Shown here in pieces: positions 25,307 through 34,607 of a stretch of DNA of 64,000 nucleotides. The translations under genes were made by a program, and so were the position numbers. Under the pieces are notes generated by a model. That model was not told the DNA's origin. It saw only the letters and a program-made list of their open reading frames with translations, and did not search any database. Source of the stretch: CBDBCU01 sp965242615 (GTDB taxonomy: Bacteria; Chloroflexota; Dehalococcoidia; Lucifugimonadales; UBA3495); the NCBI GenBank assembly GCA_965242615.1, contig CBDESR010000005.1, positions 1,860,001-1,924,000 on the forward strand, written 5' to 3'. Position 1 is the first letter of the stretch, and each line of letters starts with the position of its first letter.

Positions 25307-26977
25307 TTACCCGCCCGTGCGCCGGTTAATCATCGCCGCGGCCAGGGGGCTGGCCCCGGAGCGGACGACCACATTGACCAGAGACGGGCGGCCGGAGTTG
25401 ATGGCTCGTTCGACAGCCGGGGCTACTTCGGCCGGCTTTTCCACATATTCGGCATAGCCGCCGATGGCCGCCACTACCTGGTCGTAGCGGATAAAGCGCA
25501 GGTCGGTGCCTACCGCCCGCCCGTAATACGCGACTTGAAAAGTCTTGTCAATGCCCCAAGTGGCATCGTTGCCCATTACGGTGGTGATGGGCAGGTTGTG
25601 GCGGATGCAGGTATCGTATTCCATGGGGTAAAAGCCAAAGGAACCGTCGCCGCAGAAAACCAATACCTTGCTTTCCGGGTGGGCCAACTTGGCGGCCATC
25701 CCGTAGGGGATGCCGCCGCCCAGGTGTCCCAACGGCCCCAAGCGCAGGAATCGCCCCGGCTTGCGGGCGCTGAAGTAGGAACGGCCCCACTGCACATAGT
25801 CGCCGCCGTCCAGGATGATGAAAGTATCAGCGTCAATCAGCTGCTCAATGCCGGTGAACACATCGACCGGGTGCATCGGCTCCGCGCCGGTGGCGTTGGC
25901 GCGCATCTGCTCGAGCCAAGCATTCCGGTCTTGGTTCAGTTGGGCTACCCAAGGGGATAGATCGGGCTTGCCGCCGCGCCCGGCGGCCGCGGTCAGCTGT
26001 TCGGCAATGGCTCCCAAATCGCCCAACAAGCCGACGGCTACGCCCCGGTTGCGGCCGATTTCTGCCGGGGCCGGGTCGGCTTGGATCAGTTTGGCGTCCG
26101 GGCTGAAAATCTGGCCGTAGCGATAGCGATGATCCAACCGCTTGCCCAAGAGCAGGACTACATCCGCCTCCCGGAAACGGCGGGCGGCGCCGTTCAGCGC
26201 GCCATCAGCATAGCCGAAACAGAGGGGATGTTCGTCGTCAATCATCCCCCGGGCTTGCTCCACGGTAAAGGCCGGTATGCCGGTGGCTTCGACCAGGGCG
26301 GTCAACTGCTCTTGGGTCGCAGTGTAGCGGGCCGGATTGCCGACGATGATGACCGGCCGCCGGGCTTGCCGCAGCAGATCAGCGGCTTGCTGAATCAACG
26401 CCGGGTCGCCTTGGGCTTTGCCCATATTGCGGTATTCTGCCGGCAGGTAGGGCGGCAGTTCCTCCTCAGCGATGGGCTGGTCTTGAATGTCGATGGGCAG
26501 GGTAAGATGTACCGGCCCGGGGCGGCCGGACATGGCGGTGCGAAAGGCGGTGGCAACGAACTCCGGGATACGCTTGCGGTCGTGAATCAGCCAGGAGCCT
26601 TTGGTGACCGGGGCGGTCATCCCCACTTGGTCCACTTCCTGAAAGGTGGTCATCCCCTTTTCGGGCAGTTCAGCGCAGCCGGCGACAAAGATGACCGGGC
26701 TTTCCGAGGTGTAAATAGCCGGCAAGCCGGAGATGGCGTTAGAAAAACCGGGGCCGCCGGTGAACATTGCCACGGCCGGCTCTCCGGTGATGCGGGCGTA
26801 GCCGTCGGCCATGTGCATCGCCGCCCCTTCGTGGCGGGTGTCGATAAACTCGATGCCTTCGTCGGCCGCTGCGTCCACCAGGGGCAGGATGGTATCGCCA
26901 ACGATGGTGAAAACCCGCTTGACGCCTTCCTGTTTCAAGCAGCGGATGAAAAGATGGCCTCCGTTCAGGTTGGGCAT
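25307..26977 (-). CDS. Thiamine-diphosphate enzyme, acetolactate synthase/2-hydroxyacyl-CoA lyase-like
   Basis: A 556-residue three-domain TPP enzyme. The pyrimidine-binding domain has VFTIVGDTILPLVDAAADEG and the catalytic Glu in DTRHEGAAMHMADGYARITG. The central domain shows RPVIIVGNPARY and LLLGKRLDHRYRYG. The cofactor motif is VLVFCGDGSFGFYP..ITTVMGNDATWG. Relatives include acetolactate synthase large subunit, oxalyl-CoA decarboxylase and 2-hydroxyacyl-CoA lyases. No regulatory small subunit or ilvC is adjacent, so a biosynthetic AHAS role is unlikely, and a lyase or decarboxylase on a CoA or keto acid is possible. Confidence 0.85.
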   Translation of the reverse strand: MPNLNGGHLFIRCLKQEGVKRVFTIVGDTILPLVDAAADEGIEFIDTRHEGAAMHMADGYARITGEPAVAMFTGGPGFSNAISGLPAIYTSESPVIFVAGCAELPEKGMTTFQEVDQVGMTAPVTKGSWLIHDRKRIPEFVATAFRTAMSGRPGPVHLTLPIDIQDQPIAEEELPPYLPAEYRNMGKAQGDPALIQQAADLLRQARRPVIIVGNPARYTATQEQLTALVEATGIPAFTVEQARGMIDDEHPLCFGYADGALNGAARRFREADVVLLLGKRLDHRYRYGQIFSPDAKLIQADPAPAEIGRNRGVAVGLLGDLGAIAEQLTAAAGRGGKPDLSPWVAQLNQDRNAWLEQMRANATGAEPMHPVDVFTGIEQLIDADTFIILDGGDYVQWGRSYFSARKPGRFLRLGPLGHLGGGIPYGMAAKLAHPESKVLVFCGDGSFGFYPMEYDTCIRHNLPITTVMGNDATWGIDKTFQVAYYGRAVGTDLRFIRYDQVVAAIGGYAEYVEKPAEVAPAVERAINSGRPSLVNVVVRSGASPLAAAMINRRTGG

Positions 26978-27172
26978 AACTTCTCCTTTTGCGGTGGGGG
27001 GATAATCGGCCCGGGTTTTGCCCTACAGATTACCTTGACGGCGGGTTTTAGGCAAGGGCGAGGACGAGGCTCAGGTCAACTGTATATACCCGGGCGGTGT
27101 AGGGCGGGCTACATAATCCGGGTTACCGGGCAATGCGGTGACGGGAAGGGGGTTGAGCCGGGACTTGAATTG

Positions 27173-27925
27173 CTACGCTCCGGCCGCGGCGGTTTCATTG
27201 CCGCCGTCATCATCCCCGGCGCCGGCGGACGCAACGGCATCCCGTTCCTGCCGGGCCGCCCAGTTTTGCAGCCAGCGGCGGAATTCGTCCAGGGCCGGCG
27301 GGGCGATGTAAAAGACTTCGAGGTCGGCGGGGAACTGGACTTGATGCCGCTCGTTAATCAGCAGCAAGCCGGTTTCGTCCGGTTGCAGGGTTTCGTCAAT
27401 GCGGCGGGCGATGTGTTCGTAGCGGCTGCGGTTGGCGGTGTCAAACCATTCCCGGAGGCGGGACAAGACGGTTTCGTTGGTGAACGGCACCATCAGGCAA
27501 CGCTGCAAGTCGAGGGTTTCGGTCAGCAGTTCCCAGCTTTCGGTGGCTTCCAAGGCCGCGCCGTCCGACTGCTTGGCTTGGACCAGGGCGTAGCTGTTGG
27601 GGTCGGCCAGTTGCAGATAAGCCAAGCCGGCGGCGCCGCCTTCGGTCAGGCTTTCGTGGTAGATACGCTGCAATCCGCCCAAGCCGCCGGCCAGGGCGTC
27701 AACCTGGGTTTGTACCTGTTCCCAATAGCGTTGCAGGAGGGCTTGGCCGGCGGCGGTTTGGTCGTCCGCCGGGTTGGCCGGCAATGGCGGGGCGTAAAGG
27801 AGCGGCGTCAGCAGCAGACAGCGGCGGCCGCGGTACTGGTCGGCGGGCGGCCGGGCGATGCGGCCTACGGTTTGGCCGGTTTCCGGGGCGGCATTGGCCG
27901 GCGGGTTGGCTTCCGGGGTAGTCAT
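27173..27925 (-). CDS. Conserved hypothetical protein beside S1-domain gene
   Basis: A 250-residue soluble protein. The N-terminal ~30 residues are Pro/Ala rich; then RRCLLLTPLLYAPPLP and long amphipathic helices (ALLQRYWEQVQTQVDALAGG, GGLGGLQRIYHESL). A conserved-looking block is TNETVLSRLREWFDTANRSRYEHIARRIDETL followed by ETGLLLINERHQVQFP and DLEVFYIAPPALDEFRRWL. The tail is Ala/Gly/Asp rich. No named family is recognised. It starts 2 bp after the S1-domain gene stops, so the two form an operon; a role linked to RNA or translation is a context guess. Confidence 0.65.
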   Translation of the reverse strand: MTTPEANPPANAAPETGQTVGRIARPPADQYRGRRCLLLTPLLYAPPLPANPADDQTAAGQALLQRYWEQVQTQVDALAGGLGGLQRIYHESLTEGGAAGLAYLQLADPNSYALVQAKQSDGAALEATESWELLTETLDLQRCLMVPFTNETVLSRLREWFDTANRSRYEHIARRIDETLQPDETGLLLINERHQVQFPADLEVFYIAPPALDEFRRWLQNWAARQERDAVASAGAGDDDGGNETAAAGA

Positions 27926-27927
27926 GG

Positions 27928-29058
27928 CTACATCCCGAAAGCCTTTTTGTAGCTGAGGCTGATGCGCCGTTTAGCCGGGTCAATGTCGAGAATCTGCACC
28001 CGGATCTGCTGGTTCAGGTGGACGCATTCGTTGGGGTCTTTGACTTGGCGGTTGGAGAGTTCGGAGATATGCACCAAGCCCTCGACCCAGTCCTCCAAGC
28101 GGACAAAAGCGCCGAAGTCGGTAATGCGGGTCACGACGCCCTCGACGATTTGCCCTACATTGTAGCGTTCCGGCACCGTTGCCCACGGCTCCGGCTGGGT
28201 GCGTTTCAGGCTGAGGCTGATGCGCTTGCTTTCCAGGTCCACTTTGATGACCTGAACTTCGATTTCCTGGCCGACCCGGACCACTTCCCCGGGTTCTTTG
28301 ATGCGGGCCCAAGCAAGTTCGGAGATATGCACCAAGCCCTCGGCTTGGCCCAGGCTGACAAAGGCGCCGAAACCGCGCAGGGAAGTGACTTTGCCGGTAA
28401 CGCGGCTGCCTACTTCCAGTTGGGACAGAAACTCTGCCCGTTCCGCGTCCTGCTGTTTTTGCCACAGGGGACGCTCGGTCATGACCAGGCGTTCCCGGCG
28501 CTGGTCGATTTCCAGCACATTAAAGGGGGCATCCTGACCGATGCGTTCCGCCAGGACTTCCTCCCGGGTGCCGCCGGAGAGGGGGGCCATTTGGGAAAAG
28601 GGGACAAAGCCGCGGATGCCGTGGAAGTGAACGACGATGCCGCCTTTGTTCTGTTCCACGATGCGGGCGGTAACCGGTTCGCCGCTGTCGAGGCTTTGGC
28701 GCAGTTCGACCCAGCCGCGTTGGGAGGCGGCCTGGTCGATGGAGAGCTGGGCCATATCGCCGGGGCCGCGCATACTGCGGACGGTGACGATGAGGCTGTC
28801 GCCGGGTTGCAGGTTTTCCCGTTCCTCCGGGGTGAGGGTACGCATTTCCTGGGGGGGAACCATACCCTCGGTTTTGAGGCCGATGCTGACTACGATGCCG
28901 TCGTCGTCAATCCGGACCACTTCGCCGGAGACCACTTCGCCGCGCTGATAGCGGCGGGGCAGAAAATCCTGTTCGGAAAGTTCCGCCATAGATTCGTAGC
29001 TGTCAAAATCGATGAAGTCGCTATCGTTAGCGTTGCCGACCACCATAATCCGGGTCAT
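27928..29058 (-). CDS. S1 RNA-binding domain protein (ribosomal protein S1-like, four repeats)
   Basis: A 376-residue protein. Four S1/OB-fold domains are visible: residues ~38-105 (GEVVSGEVVRIDDDGIVVSIG), ~120-200 (GEPVTARIVEQNKGGIVV), ~212-285 (GSRVTGKVTSLRGFGAFVSL, EGLVHISELAW) and ~300-372 (GQIVEGVVTRITDFGAFVRL, GLVHISELS). S1 proteins with four repeats serve as 30S S1 in several Gram-positive and Chloroflexota lineages, binding mRNA during initiation. The first two repeats are more diverged, as is usual for ribosome contacts. Start ATG 29058 or 29046 (MVVGNAN) cannot be decided from the ribosome site. Confidence 0.85.
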   Translation of the reverse strand: MTRIMVVGNANDSDFIDFDSYESMAELSEQDFLPRRYQRGEVVSGEVVRIDDDGIVVSIGLKTEGMVPPQEMRTLTPEERENLQPGDSLIVTVRSMRGPGDMAQLSIDQAASQRGWVELRQSLDSGEPVTARIVEQNKGGIVVHFHGIRGFVPFSQMAPLSGGTREEVLAERIGQDAPFNVLEIDQRRERLVMTERPLWQKQQDAERAEFLSQLEVGSRVTGKVTSLRGFGAFVSLGQAEGLVHISELAWARIKEPGEVVRVGQEIEVQVIKVDLESKRISLSLKRTQPEPWATVPERYNVGQIVEGVVTRITDFGAFVRLEDWVEGLVHISELSNRQVKDPNECVHLNQQIRVQILDIDPAKRRISLSYKKAFGM

Positions 29059-29250
29059 CTCCTGCGCGAGTTCCGACGGGGCAAGGGGAAAGGATACCCC
29101 ATCCGGCGGTTTTGTTCAAGGGGTTGAGGATACTGCGGGGATTTTAGACCGGCGGGGCGGGTTTGGCAATAGGGGGATTGCCGACGCGGGGATGTCCGTT
29201 GTGCCGGCGGCGTTGACAAGCTGGGGGCGGGTGTATATATTCACTGGCAA

Positions 29251-30123
29251 ATGCGCTTGGGACGGGTGAACATCAGTATCGTCAGCGACGGCACGCTCCG
29301 GATGGATGGCGGCAGTATGTTCGGAGTGACGCCGAAAGCCCTGTGGAGCCGCTGGCTGCCGCCGGACCGCAAAAACCGGGTGGAAGTGGCGTTGAACTGC
29401 CTGCTAATCCGGGCCGGGGGCAAGAATGTCCTGGTAGATACCGGGGTAGGCAATAAACACGGGGCGCGGGCCCGGTCGATTTTCCGGCTGCGCGGCGGGC
29501 AACTGCTGGCGGGTCTGTCCCGGCACGGTTTGCAGCCGGAGGATATTGACCTGGTGGTGTTGACCCATCTGCACTTTGACCATGTGGGCGGCTGTACCTA
29601 CTACCGGGCCGGCGGCTACCGGGCGGGCGGCAGCCAAGCGGCGCAGGATTTGGCGCCGGTCTTTCCCAAAGCGACCCATCTGGTACAGGGGGCGGATTGG
29701 CGGGAGGCTACGGAGACTAACGAGCGGACAAGCCGGGCGTATTATCCCGAGGATTTTATGCCCTTGGCCGATGCCAAGCAGTTGGAGTTGGTCGCGGGGG
29801 ATACGGAACTGCTGCCGGGGCTGTGGCTGCGGCGGAGCGGGGGGCATACGGCCGGCCATCAGATAGTCTATCTGGAATCGGACGGGGAAAGGGCGGCTAC
29901 TTTCGGGGATTTGATACCGATGCCGGAGCATCTGCCGCTGAACTATCTGACCGCCTTTGACCTGTATCCTTTGGATACGCTGGACGCCAAGCGGGAGCTG
30001 CTGGCGGCGGCGGAGCGGGAGAATTGGCTGCTGCTGTTCAGCCACAGCGTAGCGCGGCCGGCGGGACGGTTGACGCGGGATGAACGGGGGCGGCCGGATC
30101 TGGTCCCGGTGGCGATGGATTAG
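29251..30123 (+). CDS. MBL-fold metallohydrolase
   Basis: A 290-residue metallo-beta-lactamase-fold hydrolase. The metal motif THLHFDHVGG (HxHxDH) is near residue 108, and the later His and Asp ligands fit GGHTAGHQIVY and FGDLIPMPEH. The N-terminus (INISIVSDGTLRMDGGSMFG) and lactonase-like insert around ARSIFRLRGGQLL recall the quorum-quenching and general MBL group, but the substrate cannot be told. Start near ATG/TTG 29251. It is followed 22 bp later by a HIT protein on the same strand. Confidence 0.85.
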   Translation: MRLGRVNISIVSDGTLRMDGGSMFGVTPKALWSRWLPPDRKNRVEVALNCLLIRAGGKNVLVDTGVGNKHGARARSIFRLRGGQLLAGLSRHGLQPEDIDLVVLTHLHFDHVGGCTYYRAGGYRAGGSQAAQDLAPVFPKATHLVQGADWREATETNERTSRAYYPEDFMPLADAKQLELVAGDTELLPGLWLRRSGGHTAGHQIVYLESDGERAATFGDLIPMPEHLPLNYLTAFDLYPLDTLDAKRELLAAAERENWLLLFSHSVARPAGRLTRDERGRPDLVPVAMD

Positions 30124-30145
30124 CCCGATTGCCTTGAGGTGAAAG

Positions 30146-30493
30146 TTGGCGAGTCAAGGGCGGCGCTGCGTTTTCTGCGAGATTGTGGCCGGGCGGGAGC
30201 CGGCCCGGATCCGCTATGTGGATGAGGAGATTATCGTCATTGTGAACCGGCTGACCTGGGCGCCGGTGATGCTGCTGGCAATGCCGAAACAGCACAAGAG
30301 CCAACTGGAAATTTGGCAGGACGGGACGGTGGCGCGGTTGGGCAAAATCGCTGTGGACTTGGGTTGTATGTTTTGCCCCAACGGGTTCCGTATCGTATCC
30401 AACTTCGGCTATGACGGGTTGCAGACGCAAAGCCATGCCCACCTGCACATCATCGGCGGCGCTTTTCTGGGGCATTACACCGACCTGGCCTAG
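30146..30493 (+). CDS. HIT-family nucleotide hydrolase/transferase
   Basis: 115 residues starting at TTG. A CxxC-like lead (CVFCEIVAGREPARIRY) and the histidine triad SHAHLHIIGG near residue 97 mark it as an HIT protein of the Hint/adenosine 5'-monophosphoramidase branch. AMPKQHKSQLEIW matches the segment before the central strand. These enzymes hydrolyse purine nucleoside phosphoramidates or dinucleoside polyphosphates. Likely co-transcribed with the MBL-fold gene. Confidence 0.85.
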   Translation: MASQGRRCVFCEIVAGREPARIRYVDEEIIVIVNRLTWAPVMLLAMPKQHKSQLEIWQDGTVARLGKIAVDLGCMFCPNGFRIVSNFGYDGLQTQSHAHLHIIGGAFLGHYTDLA

Positions 30494-30550
30494 GGCGGCG
30501 CATTACACCCAGCCATTACTACAGCCATTACCCACAGAAGGAGCAATTCA

Positions 30551-31327
30551 ATGGCGGAAACGGTTCTTTACGAACAGCAGGATAACATCGTAACCATCAC
30601 CATGAACCGGCCCGATTCCCTGAACTCCATCAACCGGCAGTTGCGGCAGGAACTGGCCGACGCTATCGTGGAGTTTGACCGGGACAATACGGCGCGGGTA
30701 GGCATCATCACCGGGGCGGGACGGGCGTTCTGCGCCGGGCGGGACTTGAAGGAGCGGGCTAACGATAACGCCGAGGGACGGCAGGCCCGGGCCGGGGACA
30801 GTATGTATCCGGACCGGCCCTATATGTGGCCGCAGACTTGGAAGCCGCTGATTGCGGCGATTAACGGGTTCGCCTTGGCCGGGGGCTGGTCGATTGCCCA
30901 GATGTGCGATTTGCGGGTGGCGGCGGCGGATGCCAAGTTGGGGATTACCGAAACGAAGTGGAGTTTGCTGCCGCCCTTTGGCAGCATTTTGCCGAAGCAA
31001 ATCGGGCTGGCGGCGACTTTGGAGTTGTGCCTGACGGCGCAGCCGATTACGGCGCAGCGGGCGTATGACATTGGGTTTGTGAACCGGGTAGTGCCGGCTG
31101 GGGAAGTAGCGGCGGCGGCCCGGGAGTTGGCGGAGCAGATCGCGGAGAATGCGCCGTTGGCGGTGCAGTATTTCAAGGAGTTGGCGTACCGGGGGTTGAA
31201 TATGTCCACGCCGGACATTTCCGCCCTGACTTACCGCACTTATGACCAGCTGCTGGCTACTGAGGACTCGAAAGAGGGGCCGCGGGCTTTTGCGGAGAAG
31301 CGGAAGCCGCAGTGGCAGGGGCGGTAG
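30551..31327 (+). CDS. Enoyl-CoA hydratase/isomerase family protein (first copy)
   Basis: 258 residues behind AGAAGGAGC. The crotonase fold is clear: ITMNRPDSLNSINRQL, the oxyanion-hole loops AFCAGRDLKERA and GFALAGGWSIAQMCDLRVAA, and LGITETKWSLLPPFGS. The usual catalytic Glu pair is only partly kept (the second position falls in TKWSLLPPFG), so the reaction, hydration or isomerisation, is uncertain. It probably acts in fatty or aromatic acid breakdown. A second family member lies at 49.95 kb. Confidence 0.85.
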   Translation: MAETVLYEQQDNIVTITMNRPDSLNSINRQLRQELADAIVEFDRDNTARVGIITGAGRAFCAGRDLKERANDNAEGRQARAGDSMYPDRPYMWPQTWKPLIAAINGFALAGGWSIAQMCDLRVAAADAKLGITETKWSLLPPFGSILPKQIGLAATLELCLTAQPITAQRAYDIGFVNRVVPAGEVAAAARELAEQIAENAPLAVQYFKELAYRGLNMSTPDISALTYRTYDQLLATEDSKEGPRAFAEKRKPQWQGR

Positions 31328-31421
31328 GTTAAGGGGCGGCGGGCGGCGGCATTGTAAAACCGCGTCTTGGCTGCGCTAACGGTTGTTGGCCGGGCAATTG
31401 TGTAGTATCCTGCCCGGCGCA

Positions 31422-31796
31422 ATGGCAATTTACCGCGAACCCCTGCCGGATAACTGCCCGCCGCCAGCGGCTTGGGAAATCGACGAGACTTGCGCCGTGT
31501 ATCGGTTCGTTGCTGCTGAGACGCCTACGGAAGCCGACTTTCGGTCGCAACGGGCGAAGCTGCCGGAGGCAAGGTTTCGAGTAACCGAGTGCCAAGCCCG
31601 GGGGCTGTCGGTATTTCTTAATCCGGACGATGCGAAAAGCCTGGCGCAGCGCAATGGTCTGACGGGCGTTCGCCTTTGCCAGGTTACTCTGGGGAAAGGC
31701 GCGGGCCGGATACTGAAAACCGGCCGGGCATCCCACTATACTTGGTGGCCGTTGGCGGCCTTTGACATCCTGGCTAACTGCGAGGTGATGGGATGA
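31422..31796 (+). CDS. Conserved hypothetical protein, first gene of a two-gene module
   Basis: 124 residues from ATG 31422 (MAIYREPLPDNCPPPAAWEI). Recognisable blocks are VYRFVAAETPTEADFRSQRAKLP, RFRVTECQARGLSVF and LCQVTLGKGAGRIL..SHYTWWPLAAFDILANC. From memory this arrangement recurs in Cyanobacteria and Chloroflexota directly before a DUF6575-like gene. The stop overlaps the next start by four bases (ATGA, 31793-31796), so the pair is translationally coupled. Tight coupling and scattered occurrence recall a toxin-antitoxin or defence pair, but no catalytic motif is seen. Confidence 0.65.
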   Translation: MAIYREPLPDNCPPPAAWEIDETCAVYRFVAAETPTEADFRSQRAKLPEARFRVTECQARGLSVFLNPDDAKSLAQRNGLTGVRLCQVTLGKGAGRILKTGRASHYTWWPLAAFDILANCEVMG

Positions 31797-32239
31797 AAAA
31801 GATCGACTTGACCGATGTCCTGGTGTATTACGATGGGGTTCAAGTCTTTGCCGGCCGCGACAGCGGCGGGGGACAGTACATCGGAGTGGGCATTGGCCCG
31901 GAGGTAACGACTAACCGCTATCTGGTAACCGGAGCCGCTCCGGAGCGGCTCCGTCAATTTTGTTCCGGGAGGCTGGCTCTCAGGACTTTACTGCTGGAAG
32001 CGCCCGGGGGAAGGTGGTATTTAGCCACTGATGACGGGGACGCCGCTCCGCTGACGCTGCATCCCCAGGATAAGGACATCGCGCAGTGCGATTACCTGCC
32101 CGGGCCGGACTTTGTGCTGCGGGCCGAGCCGGGTGACAGCTTTGTCCCGGGGCCAGCCCCGGAAAGCGGCGACAACGGGCTAGAGTTCCGGGCGGCCCAA
32201 GCCAATACCGGCAAGGGCAGACCGGCGGCAAGGCGTTGA
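31793..32239 (+). CDS. DUF6575-like protein, second gene of the module
   Basis: 148 residues starting MKKIDLTDVLVYYDGVQVFAG. The front DLTDVLVYYDG..FAGRDSGGGQYIGVGI resembles DUF6575-type proteins, with a beta-rich N-terminal domain and a loose C-terminal tail (PGDSFVPGPAPESGDN) ending in basic residues. It overlaps the preceding gene by ATGA. Function unknown; only the pairing is informative. Confidence 0.6.
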   Translation: MKKIDLTDVLVYYDGVQVFAGRDSGGGQYIGVGIGPEVTTNRYLVTGAAPERLRQFCSGRLALRTLLLEAPGGRWYLATDDGDAAPLTLHPQDKDIAQCDYLPGPDFVLRAEPGDSFVPGPAPESGDNGLEFRAAQANTGKGRPAARR

Positions 32240-32324
32240 CCCTTGGGAATCGGTCAAGCGGCGCCAACCCGGCATAGCCGGGTGTATCAAGCGCTCCAAA
32301 ACTGCAAACTGGGAGGAACGGGTT

Positions 32325-32894
32325 ATGACGACGCAGGTTCAGCCTAAAGACAAGACGGCGACGGCCAACGGGCATACGCTCCACTATCTGGATTGGGGGC
32401 GGGAAGGGCAGCCGACGATGCTGCTGGCCCACGGGCTGCGCGGCCACGCCCATTCCTGGGATGATGTGGCGGCGGCCTTTTGCGAGGATTACCATGTGCT
32501 GGCTTTGGACCAGCGGGGGCGGGGCGACAGCGATTGGGCCAAGGATGGGGACTATACTACGGCCGCCTATGTGGCCGACTTGGCCGGGTTCTGCGCGGCC
32601 CTGAACCTGGAGCAGTTTGTTCTGGTGGGGCATTCGATGGGCGGGCGCAACGCCATGGCGTTTGCCGGCCGGTATCCGGAAAAGGTTGCCAAGCTGGTTA
32701 TCGTGGATGTGGGGCCGACCCTGGACAGCCGGGGCAGTGAGCGCATTGCCGAGGAAATTAAGAGCGTACCGGAGGAGTTTGATTCCTTTGCAGACGCTTT
32801 GGCGTATATGAGCCGGCAGAACCGGTTCGCGGCGCCGGAAGTGATGCGGCGGCGGGTGCAGTATGCCACTAAAGAGCTGCCTAGGGCGTGTTGA
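32325..32894 (+). pseudogene. Alpha/beta hydrolase, 3' truncated by repeat R
   Basis: The first 186 residues are a normal alpha/beta hydrolase: LLAHGLRGHAHSWDDVAAAF (oxyanion HG), LDQRGRGDSDWAKDG, and the nucleophile elbow VGHSMGGRNAMAFAG with Ser near residue 104. The frame ends after TKELPRAC exactly where the AGGGCGTGTTGA end of the dispersed repeat begins (32883). The expected catalytic Asp and His of the missing ~90 residues are absent, so it cannot be a complete enzyme. Good ribosome site (GGGAGGA). Confidence 0.8.
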
Positions 32895-33290
32895 GATATT
32901 ATTTGGGCGTTATATGTTTAACTTTGCCAGGGTGTTGCTTTTCCCGAGAGCAGCGTATCATTGAATAGAGTTCAACTCGGTCTGGGTAAGGCGGTCCGGG
33001 TTGGCATTTGCCTGACCAAGCCCCTTTGCAGGGCGAACGCGCCGTTTCAGCAACTTACTTCTCGGCATTAGTCGGTCAGTTGCCCGGATTAACGGCTCTG
33101 GTCCAGCCGGCTTTTATGGTAGCAGCGCATTAACTTTGGGCGGCTTGCCGCCGACGTTGCCCTTTTCACTGCTGCTACTCCGGCCGCGACCAGATGCCCG
33201 GTTCTCCTTAGCGGCTATCGCATTGGCATCGGTAGCCTGCTCACTTGCGGCAATGGCGGCAGCTTCGGCAACTATTATCGAGTCGATGGT
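32883..33290. repeat. Dispersed repeat R, copy 2
   Basis: Starts AGGGCGTGTTGAGATATTAT inside the hydrolase gene and is collinear with copy 1 (8695). Its far part encodes, on the minus strand, AKENRASGRGRSSS..NVGGKPPKVNALLP and a stop, the same tail that ends the PT-lipoprotein copy A. It adjoins the terminator of a decayed GLUG gene. Confidence 0.7.
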
Positions 33291-33319
33291 AAAACGGGCG
33301 GGCCAAATTTGCCCGCCCG
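33291..33319 (-). terminator. Intrinsic terminator of decayed GLUG copy
   Basis: On the minus strand CGGGCGGGC and GCCCGCCCG pair around an AAATTT-type loop and are followed by TTTT. Position and sequence match the terminator of GLUG copy A. Confidence 0.8.
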
Positions 33320-33348
33320 CGCCTTAGATAACCGGCAAGGGGTTGGAA

Positions 33349-34371
33349 CTAGGGACTGGCCGCCGCCTGTATCGGGCCGATAAAGCCGGTGCTGGCTCTG
33401 GTCAGGACGCCGTTGCTGTCGGTGTAGTAGCGGTAGGCATACAGGTATTTGCCCTGCACGCCGGCGCCAGGCGTGTAACTGGTTTGGCGACTCTTATTGG
33501 TGTCGCCCACCACACAGTCGCTGGTGGTGGCTGCCGTGCAGAACATCCACCACACCTTATCACTGCCACTGATGGCGATGCTTTGCCCCACCCGGGGCGG
33601 ATTATGCCCACTGGCAAAACTGGCCGCCGCCGTTGCCCCGGTCCACGATGCCTTGATGGACGGGGTGATGTAACTGGCAAGCCACCCCGATTCCGTGGTA
33701 TTCACCTGATTTCGCAGCCGCTGGTTGGCTTCAGTGGCTTTCGGCACGAAGTAATCCGTCCCGCCGGTGCTGCGGAGACTGCTGCCGCTGCTTGGCGCCG
33801 CCGTCCAATCGCTTACGCCATCGGCGGAGAGTTCCCATTTAACGGCGTCGCTGCCCAGGCGGGTATGGTAGCCATCGTTCAGCCGATAGACTACAACTTC
33901 GCCCACTACCGGGGAACTGCCATCGTAATCCGGGTAGATGCGGGCTTGGGGCAGCAGAGCCAAGCCGCCATACTTCAGCTTGGGATAGTGGTGGGTGAAA
34001 TTCCAAGGGTCATCATTGCCGGTTTGCCCGTCCAGGTTCAAGTTCCAGTTGGCGTAGATGCCGCTGTAGCCGGTGGGCGTTTGCAGATGGCTGCTGGGTT
34101 GCCCCAGCCCGCCGCTGCCGGCAATCCCGGTGGTTTAAGTATCCCAATAGCTGTAGGTTTCCGTCCCCAAATCGTAAGCCGCCAGGCCGCTCTTGACGCT
34201 GCCCTGGCCGGATGCGGACACCGGGCTCCGGGCGTAACTGGCGGTAATCGTCCCCTGGTTGATGCCCACCAAGCCGCCGGCAAGGGCTTTGATGGCGTTG
34301 GCCGATACTGCGCCGCTGGCGTAGCTGGCTTTGATGTCGCCCAATATGTTCTGCCCCACTAATCCACCCGG
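33349..34371 (-). pseudogene. GLUG-repeat protein remnant, copy C
   Basis: Only the last third of the protein remains. It opens abruptly at GGLVGQNILGDIKASYASG, keeps GGLVGINQGTITASYA, then a TAA replaces the Glu codon seen in the intact copies (SYWDT-stop-TTGIAGSG, near 34135). The same frame continues to an Ig-like end (NPPRVGQSIAISGSDK) and finishes GPIQAAASP like the others. The middle (QARIYPDYDGSSPVVGEVVV) differs from copies A and B, so it diverged earlier. Upstream of 34372 the homology stops. Confidence 0.8.
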
Positions 34372-34607
34372 ACACCGCCATCCTTTTTCGACAGAGAACA
34401 GTCGTAGCGGCTGAAGGCCAAACCCGGGAAGCGACACGGCTGCCGCAATCTCCCAAAAGAACAGAACGGACCGCATTGGCCGCAATCTCCCGGCGAACCG
34501 GCCGACGCCATCTGCCATCCAGCGGAAAAACTCTTTTCCCAAAAGATACTTCAACAGTCTCCCTCCCTCCCTTATAGTAAAATCCCCGCCATTGGAGGAA
34601 GCCGATT

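Noticed and set aside
25307..26977. Calling the TPP enzyme ilvB (acetolactate synthase)
   Set aside because: No small subunit or other branched-chain genes adjacent, and relatives with the same fold have other substrates.
26081..27952. Long plus-strand open frame of 623 codons
   Set aside because: It is antisense to the TPP enzyme and the 27173 gene, whose minus-strand frames carry clear motifs; the plus frame is Gly/Gln-rich and has none.
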